Both the position numbers and the translations under genes were made by a program. Positions 44,652 to 53,797 of a DNA stretch of 64,000 nucleotides are shown piece after piece. Below the pieces are notes generated by a model. It saw only the letters and a program-made list of their open reading frames with translations. It searched no databases and was not told the origin of the DNA. The number at the start of each line of letters is the position of its first letter. Position 1 is the first letter of the stretch. The DNA lies in NCBI GenBank assembly GCA_020636775.1, contig JACJXF010000011.1, positions 10,189 through 74,188 on the forward strand, written 5' to 3'. The stretch comes from Bacteroidales bacterium. Lineage in GTDB: Bacteria > Bacteroidota > Bacteroidia > Bacteroidales > GCA-2748055.

Positions 44652-46043
44652 CTATTTATTCATTTTACCTTTTAAAAGTCCGATAACTTTTTGGGCAAGA
44701 CCTTCAGCTCTCTCCAAATCAGGAGCTTCGGCGTAAATTCTTATGATGGCTTCAGTATTTGATCTGCGCAGGTGCACCCATCCCTCTTCAAAGTCTATTT
44801 TAATTCCATCTCTCTCGTCTATCTTTTCATTCTTAAAATGCGACTTAACAGATGCAAGCAATTCATCAATGTTAACACCTTCATCAAGATTTAGTTTATT
44901 CTTGGAGATAATATAGGAAGGATAGCTTTTTCTGAGAGCGCTGCAGGATAATTTTTTCTCAGCGAGAAGGCTCAGGAAAAGAGCGATTCCAACAAGTGCA
45001 TCCCGGCCGTAGTGTGATGCAGGATAGATAACACCTCCGTTCCCTTCTCCCCCAATAACGCATGAATTATCCTTCATTGTTTTTACAACATTAACCTCAC
45101 CAACGGCGGAAGAAAAATAATTCTGACCATAGTTTTGAGTGATATCCTTCAAGGCTCTTGAGGAAGAAAGATTGGAAGCAGTATTTCCCGGAGTTTTCGA
45201 AAGGACATAATCCGCCACTGCAACAAGGGTATATTCTTCACCGAACATGGTGCCATCTTCACTGACAATGGCAAGCCTGTCCACATCCGGATCTACTACA
45301 AACCCAACATCAGCCTTTTTTTCTTTTACGAGCTGAGCTATATCATGCAGATTTTCAGGCAGTGGTTCAGGGTTATGAGGGAAGTTCCCGTCGGGCTCAC
45401 AAAATAATTTATAGATGGTTTTAACACCCAAAGCTTCAAGTAATGCAGGAATAGCAATACCTCCCACTGAGTTAACACAATCGATAGCGACGGTAAAACC
45501 TGCTTTTTTAATATTTTCTGTATTCACAAATTCAAGGGCCAGAACCTCCTGAATGTGGATATTCTCATACTTCGGAAGGCTGCTCTGCTTTCCCAGGTCA
45601 TCAACGCTTACATAAGCATAGTTGTCGCTTTGAGTGTGACTGATAATTTTCCCGCCATCGGCAGCAGAGAGAAACTCGCCCTTCTCATTAAGCAATTTAA
45701 GAGCATTCCATTGTCCGGGGTTATGGCTCGCTGTAATTATAATGCCTCCATCTGCCTGTTCCCTGACGACGGCAATTTCGACTGTAGGAGTTGTAGCAAG
45801 CCCAAGAGAGATTACATCAATTCCCATTCCCTGCAGAGTGCCTGAAACGATTTTTTCAACCATTTCCCCTGATTTTCGGGCATCTCTTCCCAAAATCACC
45901 TTCAGTCGGCCCGCTTTATTTCTATCAATGAGCCATTGGGCATAGGCTGATGAAAACTTTACGATGTCGAGAGGTGTAAGACCATCATTGGGTGAACCAC
46001 CGATAGTTCCGCGAATTCCGGATATTGATTTTATAAGAGTCAT
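44652..46043 (-). CDS. glmM: Phosphohexomutase, probably phosphoglucosamine mutase
   Basis: 463 aa. The phosphoserine loop GIIITASHNP has Ser106 as the active residue. The metal loop is DPDVDRLAI (around 247-255), the sugar loop is GEGNGGVI (around 341-348) and the phosphate loop is RRSNTEAIIRIY (near 430). GEGNGG and RxSNTE suit the phosphoglucosamine/phosphomannomutase branch of the family. GlmM makes glucosamine-1-phosphate for peptidoglycan and LPS. It is divergent from the rluB operon across a 294-bp gap. Confidence 0.87.
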   Translation of the reverse strand: MTLIKSISGIRGTIGGSPNDGLTPLDIVKFSSAYAQWLIDRNKAGRLKVILGRDARKSGEMVEKIVSGTLQGMGIDVISLGLATTPTVEIAVVREQADGGIIITASHNPGQWNALKLLNEKGEFLSAADGGKIISHTQSDNYAYVSVDDLGKQSSLPKYENIHIQEVLALEFVNTENIKKAGFTVAIDCVNSVGGIAIPALLEALGVKTIYKLFCEPDGNFPHNPEPLPENLHDIAQLVKEKKADVGFVVDPDVDRLAIVSEDGTMFGEEYTLVAVADYVLSKTPGNTASNLSSSRALKDITQNYGQNYFSSAVGEVNVVKTMKDNSCVIGGEGNGGVIYPASHYGRDALVGIALFLSLLAEKKLSCSALRKSYPSYIISKNKLNLDEGVNIDELLASVKSHFKNEKIDERDGIKIDFEEGWVHLRRSNTEAIIRIYAEAPDLERAEGLAQKVIGLLKGKMNK

Positions 46044-46272
46044 GCAGAGTTTTGAATTTCTTTATGGTACTTGAATTACTTTCCAAAACTACGAATATAA
46101 ATCCAAATGCCCTGGAAAATGAGGGTGTTTGAAAAATAATTTAAAAAAACCGCATCTGAAAAAAGCTTCTGAATGCAGGCTTGTAACTGAAGAATTTCAG
46201 TATTTTATTAATATTCAGTGTAATAATTGATCAAATTTAAAAAAACTATGTGTAAGTGGTAATTAATTGTGT

Positions 46273-46280
46273 TAACTTTG
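46273..46280 (+). promoter_or_regulatory. -7 box TAACTTTG of the rluB-era-der operon
   Basis: TAACTTTG, followed by CATGC, fits the Bacteroidota promoter. It leaves a leader of about 50 bases before the ATG at 46338, longer than most promoters in this window allow. Confidence 0.6.
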
Positions 46281-46289
46281 CATGCTTTT

Positions 46290-46311
46290 CAGAGCGAAGT
46301 GATTCGTTCTG
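46290..46311 (+). promoter_or_regulatory. Leader stem-loop with GTGA tetraloop
   Basis: CAGAGCGAA (46290-46298) pairs with TTCGTTCTG (46303-46311) over 9 bp, one of them G-T, closed by the GNRA-type loop GTGA. It lies in the leader of the rluB gene, 26 bp before the ATG, with no T run after it, so it is not a terminator. It may protect the mRNA or bind a protein. Confidence 0.5.
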
Positions 46312-46337
46312 GAAATTTAACACATGTAAAATAAGAA

Positions 46338-47849
46338 ATGAATAGAGAATTTAATGCCGGGGACAAAACAGGCCGCTCTGGGAAGAGCAACAGTCCCGAA
46401 TCAGAAGAAAACAAGAAAAAAGGCAGGGATGAAAATGAAGATTTAAGACCCTTTGCCTCCAGATCAAAAGAAAATCAGAAACTACGTCCGAAAAGACCCC
46501 GCACCACGCGACAGCGTCCTGGTGAGACACGTCCATACGATGCAGCCAATAATCGCAGGCCCTCCCAGGATGACCGTTCAGACCGGCCTTATCACGATCG
46601 CGGCTCATTCAGTTTTGGCGACAGGGATTCAGGTCGTCCGCCAAGGGAAGACAGACCATGGGGTGAGAGAAAGCCTTTTAATCCGCGACACAGGGATGAC
46701 AGGAGAGGAAATTCACCTGAAGGTGGAAGAAGCTCCTATGGCAACAGCTATGATAAAAGACGCGAAGGTCAGGATAGCGGAAGAAGACCCTATAAAAATA
46801 ATCAGGATTCAGGCTATGGCAGAACGGGAAACCGTGACGGTAACCGCGAATTTAACCGCTTTGGACGCGACGGAAACCGGACATCAGCTGGTAACAGCCG
46901 TGGGCCGGGAAGTGAAAACCGTGCACCCAGGGACGGAAACCGAAGTTTCGGAAACGACAGAAGACCGGCGGGGCCGGGAGGAAGATCCGAAGCTGGAAGT
47001 TATGGAAGAGATAACCGGGAAAAACCATCGTTTCGACCCGCAAGAGAAAAGAGCAATTATTCGAAACCACTCAAGCCGAGAAAAGCCCCAAAAACAGAAG
47101 ATGCTCCAATTAAAAGGGAATTTAATGAGGCCGGAGAAATGAGACTTAACAGGTACCTTGCTCATGCAGGAATCTGTAGTCGCCGACAGGCCGATGATTA
47201 TATTAAAGCAGGACTGGTTAGCGTCAATGGCACTGTGGTAACCGAAATGGGAGTCAAGATAAAAAAGGGAGATGATGTTCGTTATAATGGCGAAAGACTT
47301 GCAACAGAGAAAAAAGTTTACATACTTCTTAACAAGCCAAAAGACTATGTAACCTCCACCGAAGACGAACTGGGCCGTAAAACCGTCCTTGATATCGTTG
47401 CCGACGCATGTCCCGAAAGAGTATATCCTGTAGGTCGTCTTGACCGCAATACCACCGGGGTAATCCTCCTGACCAATGACGGGGATCTTGCAGGGAAACT
47501 TACACATCCAAAATATAATAAGAAGAAGATTTATCATGTCGTTCTTGATAAAAATCTGAAGTCGACTGATCTTAAAGCAATAGCCAACGGCATAGAACTT
47601 GAGGACGGACCTATTCAGCCTGATGCTATTTCATGGGTAAGTCCGGAGAAGAAACATGAAGTAGGAATTGAAATTCATTCCGGAAGAAACCGCATCGTCA
47701 GGAGAATCTTTGAAAAGCTGGGGTATGAAATTGTAAGGCTCGACAGGGTATATTTTGCCGGACTCACAAAGAAAAACCTGGCTCGTGGAAAATGGAGATT
47801 CCTGAGTGAAAAAGAGGTAAGCATGTTGTTAATGAATTCATACGAGTAA
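46338..47849 (+). CDS. rluB: RluB/RsuA-type pseudouridine synthase with long disordered extension
   Basis: 503 aa. From Met268 on it is a complete synthase: S4 RNA-binding domain (RLNRYLAHAGICSRRQADDYI), then the catalytic domain with Asp369 in GRLDRNTTG. Residues 1-267 are an extra low-complexity region made mostly of Arg, Gly, Asp, Asn, Ser and Pro (RGN, DRR, DGNR, GRD motifs), disordered and basic. Ordinary RluB proteins have only about 240-290 residues. It should modify 23S rRNA. The stop codon overlaps the era start (TAATG), so era is coupled to it. Confidence 0.93.
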   Translation: MNREFNAGDKTGRSGKSNSPESEENKKKGRDENEDLRPFASRSKENQKLRPKRPRTTRQRPGETRPYDAANNRRPSQDDRSDRPYHDRGSFSFGDRDSGRPPREDRPWGERKPFNPRHRDDRRGNSPEGGRSSYGNSYDKRREGQDSGRRPYKNNQDSGYGRTGNRDGNREFNRFGRDGNRTSAGNSRGPGSENRAPRDGNRSFGNDRRPAGPGGRSEAGSYGRDNREKPSFRPAREKSNYSKPLKPRKAPKTEDAPIKREFNEAGEMRLNRYLAHAGICSRRQADDYIKAGLVSVNGTVVTEMGVKIKKGDDVRYNGERLATEKKVYILLNKPKDYVTSTEDELGRKTVLDIVADACPERVYPVGRLDRNTTGVILLTNDGDLAGKLTHPKYNKKKIYHVVLDKNLKSTDLKAIANGIELEDGPIQPDAISWVSPEKKHEVGIEIHSGRNRIVRRIFEKLGYEIVRLDRVYFAGLTKKNLARGKWRFLSEKEVSMLLMNSYE

Positions 47850-48727
47850 TGGGGCATAAATCTGGATTTGTAAATATTATCGGCAGTCCTAATGTAGGAA
47901 AATCGACCCTGATGAATGCCCTGGTTGGAGAAAAGCTTTCCATTATCACATCGAAAGCACAAACCACAAGACACAGGATTCAGGGTATTGTAAATGGAGA
48001 GGACTTTCAGGTTGTATATTCAGATACTCCGGGTATACTGGATCCGAAATACAAGCTTCAGGAAACCATGCTGCGGACAGCCAAGGCTGCTCTGATAGAT
48101 GCTGATGTTATTCTATATGTGACAGATGTAAAGGAAAATCCGGAAGATCTTTCCGAGATAAGCTCAAAACTTGCAAAAATTAAGATACCGGTTATTCTGG
48201 TATTGAACAAAGTAGATAAAAGCAGTCAGGAAGAGGTCGAATCACTGGTCGAAAAATGGACCGGAATTCTCCCTCAGGCAAGGATTCTCCCGGTATCTGC
48301 TCTTGAAAAATTCAACCTTGATGGACTCTTCAGTCTAATTCTGGAGTTTTTACCTGAAGGGCCGCCATTTTATTCAAAGGATGAGCTGACTGATAAAACA
48401 GAACGATTTTTTGCCGGAGAGATATTGCGGGAAAAGATTCTCCTCAACTACCAGCAGGAAATTCCTTATTCAACTGAGGTTGAAATTGAATCTTTCAAGG
48501 TGGAGGAAAGATTAATCCGCATTGCAGCGGTTATCTACGTTGAAAGGGATAGCCAGAAGGGCATTATCATTGGGAATAAGGGCTCTGCCATCAAGCAGAT
48601 CGGCACAGCAGCCCGGATTGATATGGAAGCTTTTTTCGGGCAGAGAGTGTTCCTTGAGATGTTCGTTAAGGTGCGCAAGGACTGGCGAAATAATGAGAGT
48701 GCTTTAAAGAACTTCGGATACAGATAA
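47849..48727 (+). CDS. era: GTPase Era
   Basis: 292 aa. G1 GSPNVGKST (11-19), G3 DTPG (about 57-60), G4 NKVD (about 120-123) and G5 SAL are in order. A C-terminal KH domain carries GIIIGNKGSAIKQIGTAAR (about 234-252). Era binds the 3' end of 16S rRNA and helps assemble the 30S subunit. It is the middle gene of the rluB-era-der operon and begins within the rluB stop codon. Confidence 0.97.
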   Translation: MGHKSGFVNIIGSPNVGKSTLMNALVGEKLSIITSKAQTTRHRIQGIVNGEDFQVVYSDTPGILDPKYKLQETMLRTAKAALIDADVILYVTDVKENPEDLSEISSKLAKIKIPVILVLNKVDKSSQEEVESLVEKWTGILPQARILPVSALEKFNLDGLFSLILEFLPEGPPFYSKDELTDKTERFFAGEILREKILLNYQQEIPYSTEVEIESFKVEERLIRIAAVIYVERDSQKGIIIGNKGSAIKQIGTAARIDMEAFFGQRVFLEMFVKVRKDWRNNESALKNFGYR

Positions 48728-48740
48728 TTTAAAAAATTAA

Positions 48741-50045
48741 ATGGGTAATATAGTAGCCATAGTGGGCAGGCCAAATGTGGGTAAATCAACTCTTTTTAAC
48801 AGGCTTACAGAGAGTCGCTCAGCCATAGTGCACGAAACTGCAGGGGTTACCCGTGACCGGCATTATGGAAAATCGCTCTGGAACGGAGTGGAATTTTCAA
48901 TAATTGATACCGGTGGCTATGTAATGAACTCAGATGATATCTTTGAGGAAGAAATTCGCAAGCAGGTGATTCTTGCGATGGAGGAGGCAGACAATATTCT
49001 CTTTTTATGCGATGTATCCAGCGGTATAACCGATCTGGATGTATCTATAGCAAAGCTACTCAGAAAGACTAATAAACCTGTTTTTCTCGTTGTGAACAAG
49101 GTCGATAACTACGAGCGCAGTCTCGAGGCACATGAGTTTTACAATCTCGGACTCGGAGAAATATATCCCATGTCATCCATTACCGGCAGCGGCTCCGGTG
49201 ATATGCTTGATGCTCTGGTAAAAACCTTTTCCAAGGAAACAATGAAGGAAGAGGAAGACCTTCCCCGTTTCGCCATTATTGGCAGGCCAAATGTTGGAAA
49301 ATCCTCTCTGGTTAATGCACTGTTGGGTGAAGACAGGAATATTGTTACCCCGATTGCCGGCACCACCAGAGACTCAGTGCACACCCGATACACCAAATTC
49401 GGACATGATTTCTACCTTATTGACACCGCCGGTCTGCGTAAAAAAACCAAGGTTAGTGAAAACCTCGAGTTTTATTCGGTAATGCGTTCCATTAGGTCAA
49501 TTGAATCATCTGACGTATGCCTCTTGCTTCTTGATGCCGAAAGGGGAATTGAGGCACAGGACATGAATATTTTAAGTCTCGTTATAAAAAACAGAAAGGG
49601 AATTGTTATTCTGGTGAATAAGTGGGATCTCATTGAAAAGGAAACCAGCAGCACCCTGCAGTACGAAACGGCCATTCGTAAAAGAATTGAGCCTTTTTCA
49701 GACATCCCTATTATATTTACCTCAGCTCTAACCAAACAAAGGGTCCACAAAGTTCTTGAAACCGCAATGGAGGTTTACAGGAACCGAATACAGAGAATTC
49801 CGACCCATAAACTGAACGAGGTAATGTTAAAGGCTATAGAGGAACTGCATCCTCCTGCCATTAAGGGTAAATTCGTGAGAATTAAGTACGTTCAGCAACT
49901 GCCTACTCATGCACCGACTTTTGCTTTTTATTGCAATCTACCTCAGTATATTAAAGATCCTTACAGGAGATATCTTGAAAACCGTCTTCGCGAAAATTTC
50001 AATTTCTCGGGGGTGCCATTGCAGCTTTTCTTCAGAGAAAAATAG
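48741..50045 (+). CDS. der: GTPase Der (EngA)
   Basis: 434 aa with two G domains in tandem, each with GRPNVGKS (8-15 and about 181-188), plus a C-terminal KH-like domain (about 355-434). DTGG, NKVD, DTAG and NKWD are all present. Der acts in 50S subunit assembly. It is the last gene of the ribosome-assembly operon, 13 bp after era. Confidence 0.97.
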   Translation: MGNIVAIVGRPNVGKSTLFNRLTESRSAIVHETAGVTRDRHYGKSLWNGVEFSIIDTGGYVMNSDDIFEEEIRKQVILAMEEADNILFLCDVSSGITDLDVSIAKLLRKTNKPVFLVVNKVDNYERSLEAHEFYNLGLGEIYPMSSITGSGSGDMLDALVKTFSKETMKEEEDLPRFAIIGRPNVGKSSLVNALLGEDRNIVTPIAGTTRDSVHTRYTKFGHDFYLIDTAGLRKKTKVSENLEFYSVMRSIRSIESSDVCLLLLDAERGIEAQDMNILSLVIKNRKGIVILVNKWDLIEKETSSTLQYETAIRKRIEPFSDIPIIFTSALTKQRVHKVLETAMEVYRNRIQRIPTHKLNEVMLKAIEELHPPAIKGKFVRIKYVQQLPTHAPTFAFYCNLPQYIKDPYRRYLENRLRENFNFSGVPLQLFFREK

Positions 50046-50096
50046 AACATTAGCACAATTTTTGTGTTAAATTGTATGGAAATCAGCTTTGATTCC

Positions 50097-50104
50097 TAAC
50101 TTTG
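50097..50104 (+). promoter_or_regulatory. -7 box TAACTTTG just before a lipoprotein start
   Basis: TAACTTTG ends five bases before the ATG at 50110, so the transcript would be nearly leaderless. An imperfect -33 element (TTGT at 50072-50075) is about 21 bases upstream. It rules out an in-frame start at 50089. Confidence 0.55.
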
Positions 50105-50109
50105 AATCC

Positions 50110-50622
50110 ATGCAGTCTCTTCGAAAAATCACAGCCTTCATTTTCCTCTTCGCTATCATAATGGCGGGTTGCGGAGAAATTGTAAGTTATCCCGACAACC
50201 CTATCATCGAATATAAAAGCTATGCTCTTTATCGTACAACCGACGAGCTTGGTAATAATATCTTTTTGGGAAAGCTTGAATTCACTTTTACCGACGGCGA
50301 CGGGGATGTAGGCCTTTACCAGCCGGATTCTGCAGCAGTAGCAGACAGCCTTAAATACAATTTATTCACCTCCCTTTACAGCATGAAAAACGGGGTTTTT
50401 GAAAAAGTTGACAGCAGTCTGGGTGAACAAAACTTCAGAATTCCTTATATTTCAAGGGAAGGACAGAATAAAACCCTTAAGGGTTCCATCACTGTTGAGT
50501 TTGAATATAAGTTCATTGAATATGATACGATTTTCTATACTTTCTATATGCTCGACAGAGCCTTTCACCGAAGCAATACAGATTCGTCGGAGGTTATAAT
50601 CTTTACCGGATTAAATCTTTAG
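50110..50622 (+). CDS. Small lipoprotein of unknown function
   Basis: 170 aa. The signal ends in MAGC with Cys21. The rest is beta-rich with GKLEFTFTDGDGDVGLYQPDS (two halves) and YRTTDELGNN. The DGDGDVG stretch recurs in small Bacteroidota lipoproteins, where it may bind calcium, but no role is known. It is convergent with and overlaps the SpoIIE gene by 12 bp, with no terminator between them. Confidence 0.85.
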   Translation: MQSLRKITAFIFLFAIIMAGCGEIVSYPDNPIIEYKSYALYRTTDELGNNIFLGKLEFTFTDGDGDVGLYQPDSAAVADSLKYNLFTSLYSMKNGVFEKVDSSLGEQNFRIPYISREGQNKTLKGSITVEFEYKFIEYDTIFYTFYMLDRAFHRSNTDSSEVIIFTGLNL

Positions 50623-53600
50623 TCCCATAAACAGAACATCATCAACTTGTTCCAGATCTTCCTTCCATAGATTAAAGTTACTCTTAATATAATTGTATTG
50701 TTCATCAATGGATTTTTCATGGATATCATGAAGCAGGTTTTTCAACCTGACCATCTTAAACTTTTTACCTAAGGGACCTCCAAACTGATCAGGGTATCCA
50801 TCAGAAAACATATAAATGATATCACCTTTGGACAACTGGAATCCTTCTTCCTGGAACTCCTTTGATTCGGCTTCCTGGTCATAATGCCCTCCCACCGAAT
50901 TACGACTCCCTTTTACATATATCTGTTCCCCGTTAATATAAAGAATAGAAGGTCTCATTGCAGAGGCAATTCGAAGGTATTTCGTTTTCAGGTCTATTTC
51001 TGCTACAATGATATCCATCCCATCGTTCGACTTTTCAGCTTCAATATTCTGGTTGAGTGCAGCCATAATTTCTGTATCCAGAGTCCTGAGAATCTCAGAT
51101 GGGGAACGTACACCAGGCCGGTTACAAATATCCTTAATCAAGGTGGTTCCAATCATCGACATGAATGCGCCTGGTACGCCATGACCTGTTGAATCGGCGC
51201 ACACAATAACAAATTTATCATCCCAGACCCTGTCGTACCAGTAAAAGTCACCACTTACAATATCCCTGGGCTGATAAAATACGAAACTCCCGCTAAAAGT
51301 ATCCTGAAGCCTCTTTATGGGTGGCAAAATGCTGGCCTGAATTCTCTGGGCATAGTTAATACTATCCGTAATATCCCGGTTTTTATTTTCAATTTCTTCG
51401 GCTTGCTCGACTACTTCCTTGGTGCGGGCATCGAGTTCCTGTTGCAGATATTCCTGAAATTCACGCTGCTTTTTTTCCCTGTATTTAATTATGAGGTAAA
51501 CGACACCAATTATTGTTGCCAGAACAAGGATAAAGAACCACCAAGCTTTCCAGACCGGAATTTTTACTGAAATATGAAGTTCAAGTGGTTGTTCGGTACA
51601 AATTCCGTCGCCACTGCAGGCCCGCAGCATAAATGTATAATTTCCATCTTCAAGCCGGCTGTATATTACATAGGGATTATCAGTAGGCTCTGACCAATCG
51701 TCATATCCATCCAGTTTGTACTGATAGGTGACCGATTCAGGGTTTTTCATGAAAATACCTATATAATCAATCCTTACCTTATATTTACCGTAGGGCAGAT
51801 GAATGTCCCGGGTAAAATCATAGTCCACATCAGATATTTTCAGGCTGGAGATATTGAGTATTGGAGGTGAAATATTTTTTCTTTCCTTCCCGGGATCGAA
51901 CTCAATCATTCCTTTGGATGTGCCAAAAAGAAGATTGTTCCTTGAGCTTGTAATTACAGAATTATAGTTAAAGCTTGCCGTTATTCCCTGTTCAATGCTG
52001 TATTTTGTAATCTTTCGTGTTTCTTTATTTATGCGGCTGAGCCCTGCGCTATGTCCTACCCAAATATTTCCATTTCTGTCGCAGGAAAGGCTGTAACAAT
52101 AATCGGAAAGAAGTCCGGTGAGTGTAGAAAAATAGTCGAGGCTGTCACTTGAGAAGTGAAAAACTCCATCACCATTGGTGGCACCCCATAAATCTCCGTC
52201 CTTATCTTGTGTCAGAGCAACAAACTCCATTTCAGTTGGAGCATCTATCTTGTATTCCTGTCTGGTTGTAATACAATAAAGACCGTTTGCCCGGGTGGCA
52301 ATCCAGACATTGGCTCTTGAATCGATAAAGATATCCCGGATTTTATTATGCGGAAGTCTTTCAGTTGTAGTAAATCGCTTAATAACCGATCCATTATATG
52401 CTATATTGAGAACTCCTCCATTAGATGCAATCCATAGTGATTTCCCATCACTTTTAATGGCGTTAATAATGTTTTCAAGGGAATTGGCTGAGAAAAAAAA
52501 TTGCTGAACTGTTCGGCCTCCGGCTTTCATCCTGTAAATACCTGAACGGGATGTCCCAATCCAGATATTGTTTTGATCATCCTTTAAAAGGCTTGTTATC
52601 TTATCTAGTGGAAGGCCGCTATTCCTGTCTACAATATATTCGGCTTTACCCCCATTTTTATCAGTTACAATGATGGCACCTTCACCGCCCAGATAATAGC
52701 GGGCACCATCACTGGTTATTGAAAGAATATTGTCATTAAACTTGTCACTTTCGTATGAATAAAATGTAAAAGACTGGTCCTTTAGAACAGAAATACTTTC
52801 TCCTATTGTTGCAAACCAAAGGTTTCCTTCAAAATCCTCATAGACATCAGAAATGTAATTACTGGGTAATCCGTTTTCGGTTCCAAAATGCTGTACGTTA
52901 GAAAAAACGGTATCACTTTCACCAGGCAATAGTCTGAATACTCCTTCTCCATTGGTGCAAATCCAGACATTGCTCTCCGCATCCTCAAAAACATCCATAA
53001 CACTGGAATACTTGAGTCCCATTTTCTCACCAATTTTTGAAACTTTATATGCCTTAAGATCAAGGCTGTCGGTATATAAAAGAAAAAGACCATCTGTTTC
53101 TGTTCCAACCCAGAATTTACCCGGATTTCGTGCCGGACTTAAGGACTGCACACGGGTGTAGGGAATATCTTCAAAGCGGCCCAGCAGGGAGGCTGAAGAT
53201 TTATCGGGACTTATTCTGTAAAGGAATAAGCCATCAAAAGTTCCGGTAAGAAGATCGCCGGAAGGCGTTAAACAGACTGTAGATATTAACTGCCCTTCAA
53301 GTCCTGCCGTAACATAACTTGCCTTATAATCGCTGTCAATAAGGATTAGTCCTTTATCCTGAGTGGCGGCAATAATTTGTCCGTCGGAACTTTCAATGAT
53401 ACAGTTAATGCTGCTTTGATGATCCTCATCACTGCTGATAAGTTTGAATTTACCGTTATCAAGAACTGCAATTGCTCCATCCCTGTAACCAAACCAGATT
53501 CGCTTCTGACTGTCACAAAAACTTGAGACTACAATTCTTTTTGGAATGGAATCGCCCGCAAATTGATTGGTAAATTTGAATCCGTCAAATCTGAATACAC

Positions 53601-53769
53601 CTTCACCCGAACCAAGCCAAAGGTATCCATTCGGACCCTGGCACATATTGTTAATATACTTATTTGAAAGTCCCTGTTCAGCACCAAAGGATTTAAATCG
53701 GAAATTCTGAGAAAAGGAATTGCTAACCGGCAAAGCCAGCAAAAGGAAGAATAGTATGTAATTTCGCAT
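50611..53769 (-). CDS. Regulator-propeller sensor with SpoIIE-type PP2C phosphatase
   Basis: 1052 aa from the ATG at 53769 (the frame extends three codons to a GTG). After a signal peptide come about 14 two-component-regulator propeller repeats (about 25-690; repeated GxxWIGT and NxxWIATRANGL blades), a Y_Y_Y domain (about 690-755), one membrane helix (about 762-782), a coiled coil (about 785-840) and a SpoIIE phosphatase (about 850-1052; GDFYWY, ADSTGHGVPGAFMS, FSDGYPDQFGG). Unlike hybrid two-component proteins with the same sensor, the output is dephosphorylation of Ser/Thr, probably on an anti-sigma antagonist. No such partner is adjacent. Confidence 0.93.
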   Translation of the reverse strand: MRNYILFFLLLALPVSNSFSQNFRFKSFGAEQGLSNKYINNMCQGPNGYLWLGSGEGVFRFDGFKFTNQFAGDSIPKRIVVSSFCDSQKRIWFGYRDGAIAVLDNGKFKLISSDEDHQSSINCIIESSDGQIIAATQDKGLILIDSDYKASYVTAGLEGQLISTVCLTPSGDLLTGTFDGLFLYRISPDKSSASLLGRFEDIPYTRVQSLSPARNPGKFWVGTETDGLFLLYTDSLDLKAYKVSKIGEKMGLKYSSVMDVFEDAESNVWICTNGEGVFRLLPGESDTVFSNVQHFGTENGLPSNYISDVYEDFEGNLWFATIGESISVLKDQSFTFYSYESDKFNDNILSITSDGARYYLGGEGAIIVTDKNGGKAEYIVDRNSGLPLDKITSLLKDDQNNIWIGTSRSGIYRMKAGGRTVQQFFFSANSLENIINAIKSDGKSLWIASNGGVLNIAYNGSVIKRFTTTERLPHNKIRDIFIDSRANVWIATRANGLYCITTRQEYKIDAPTEMEFVALTQDKDGDLWGATNGDGVFHFSSDSLDYFSTLTGLLSDYCYSLSCDRNGNIWVGHSAGLSRINKETRKITKYSIEQGITASFNYNSVITSSRNNLLFGTSKGMIEFDPGKERKNISPPILNISSLKISDVDYDFTRDIHLPYGKYKVRIDYIGIFMKNPESVTYQYKLDGYDDWSEPTDNPYVIYSRLEDGNYTFMLRACSGDGICTEQPLELHISVKIPVWKAWWFFILVLATIIGVVYLIIKYREKKQREFQEYLQQELDARTKEVVEQAEEIENKNRDITDSINYAQRIQASILPPIKRLQDTFSGSFVFYQPRDIVSGDFYWYDRVWDDKFVIVCADSTGHGVPGAFMSMIGTTLIKDICNRPGVRSPSEILRTLDTEIMAALNQNIEAEKSNDGMDIIVAEIDLKTKYLRIASAMRPSILYINGEQIYVKGSRNSVGGHYDQEAESKEFQEEGFQLSKGDIIYMFSDGYPDQFGGPLGKKFKMVRLKNLLHDIHEKSIDEQYNYIKSNFNLWKEDLEQVDDVLFMGLKI

Positions 53770-53797
53770 GCTTCTCACATTTTCCCCTTACAAAATT

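Noticed and set aside
46884..47537. Antisense frame of 217 codons inside rluB
   Set aside because: It is a mirror of a coding region with arginine- and glycine-rich composition, has no plausible start context, and the sense strand is a well-supported enzyme.
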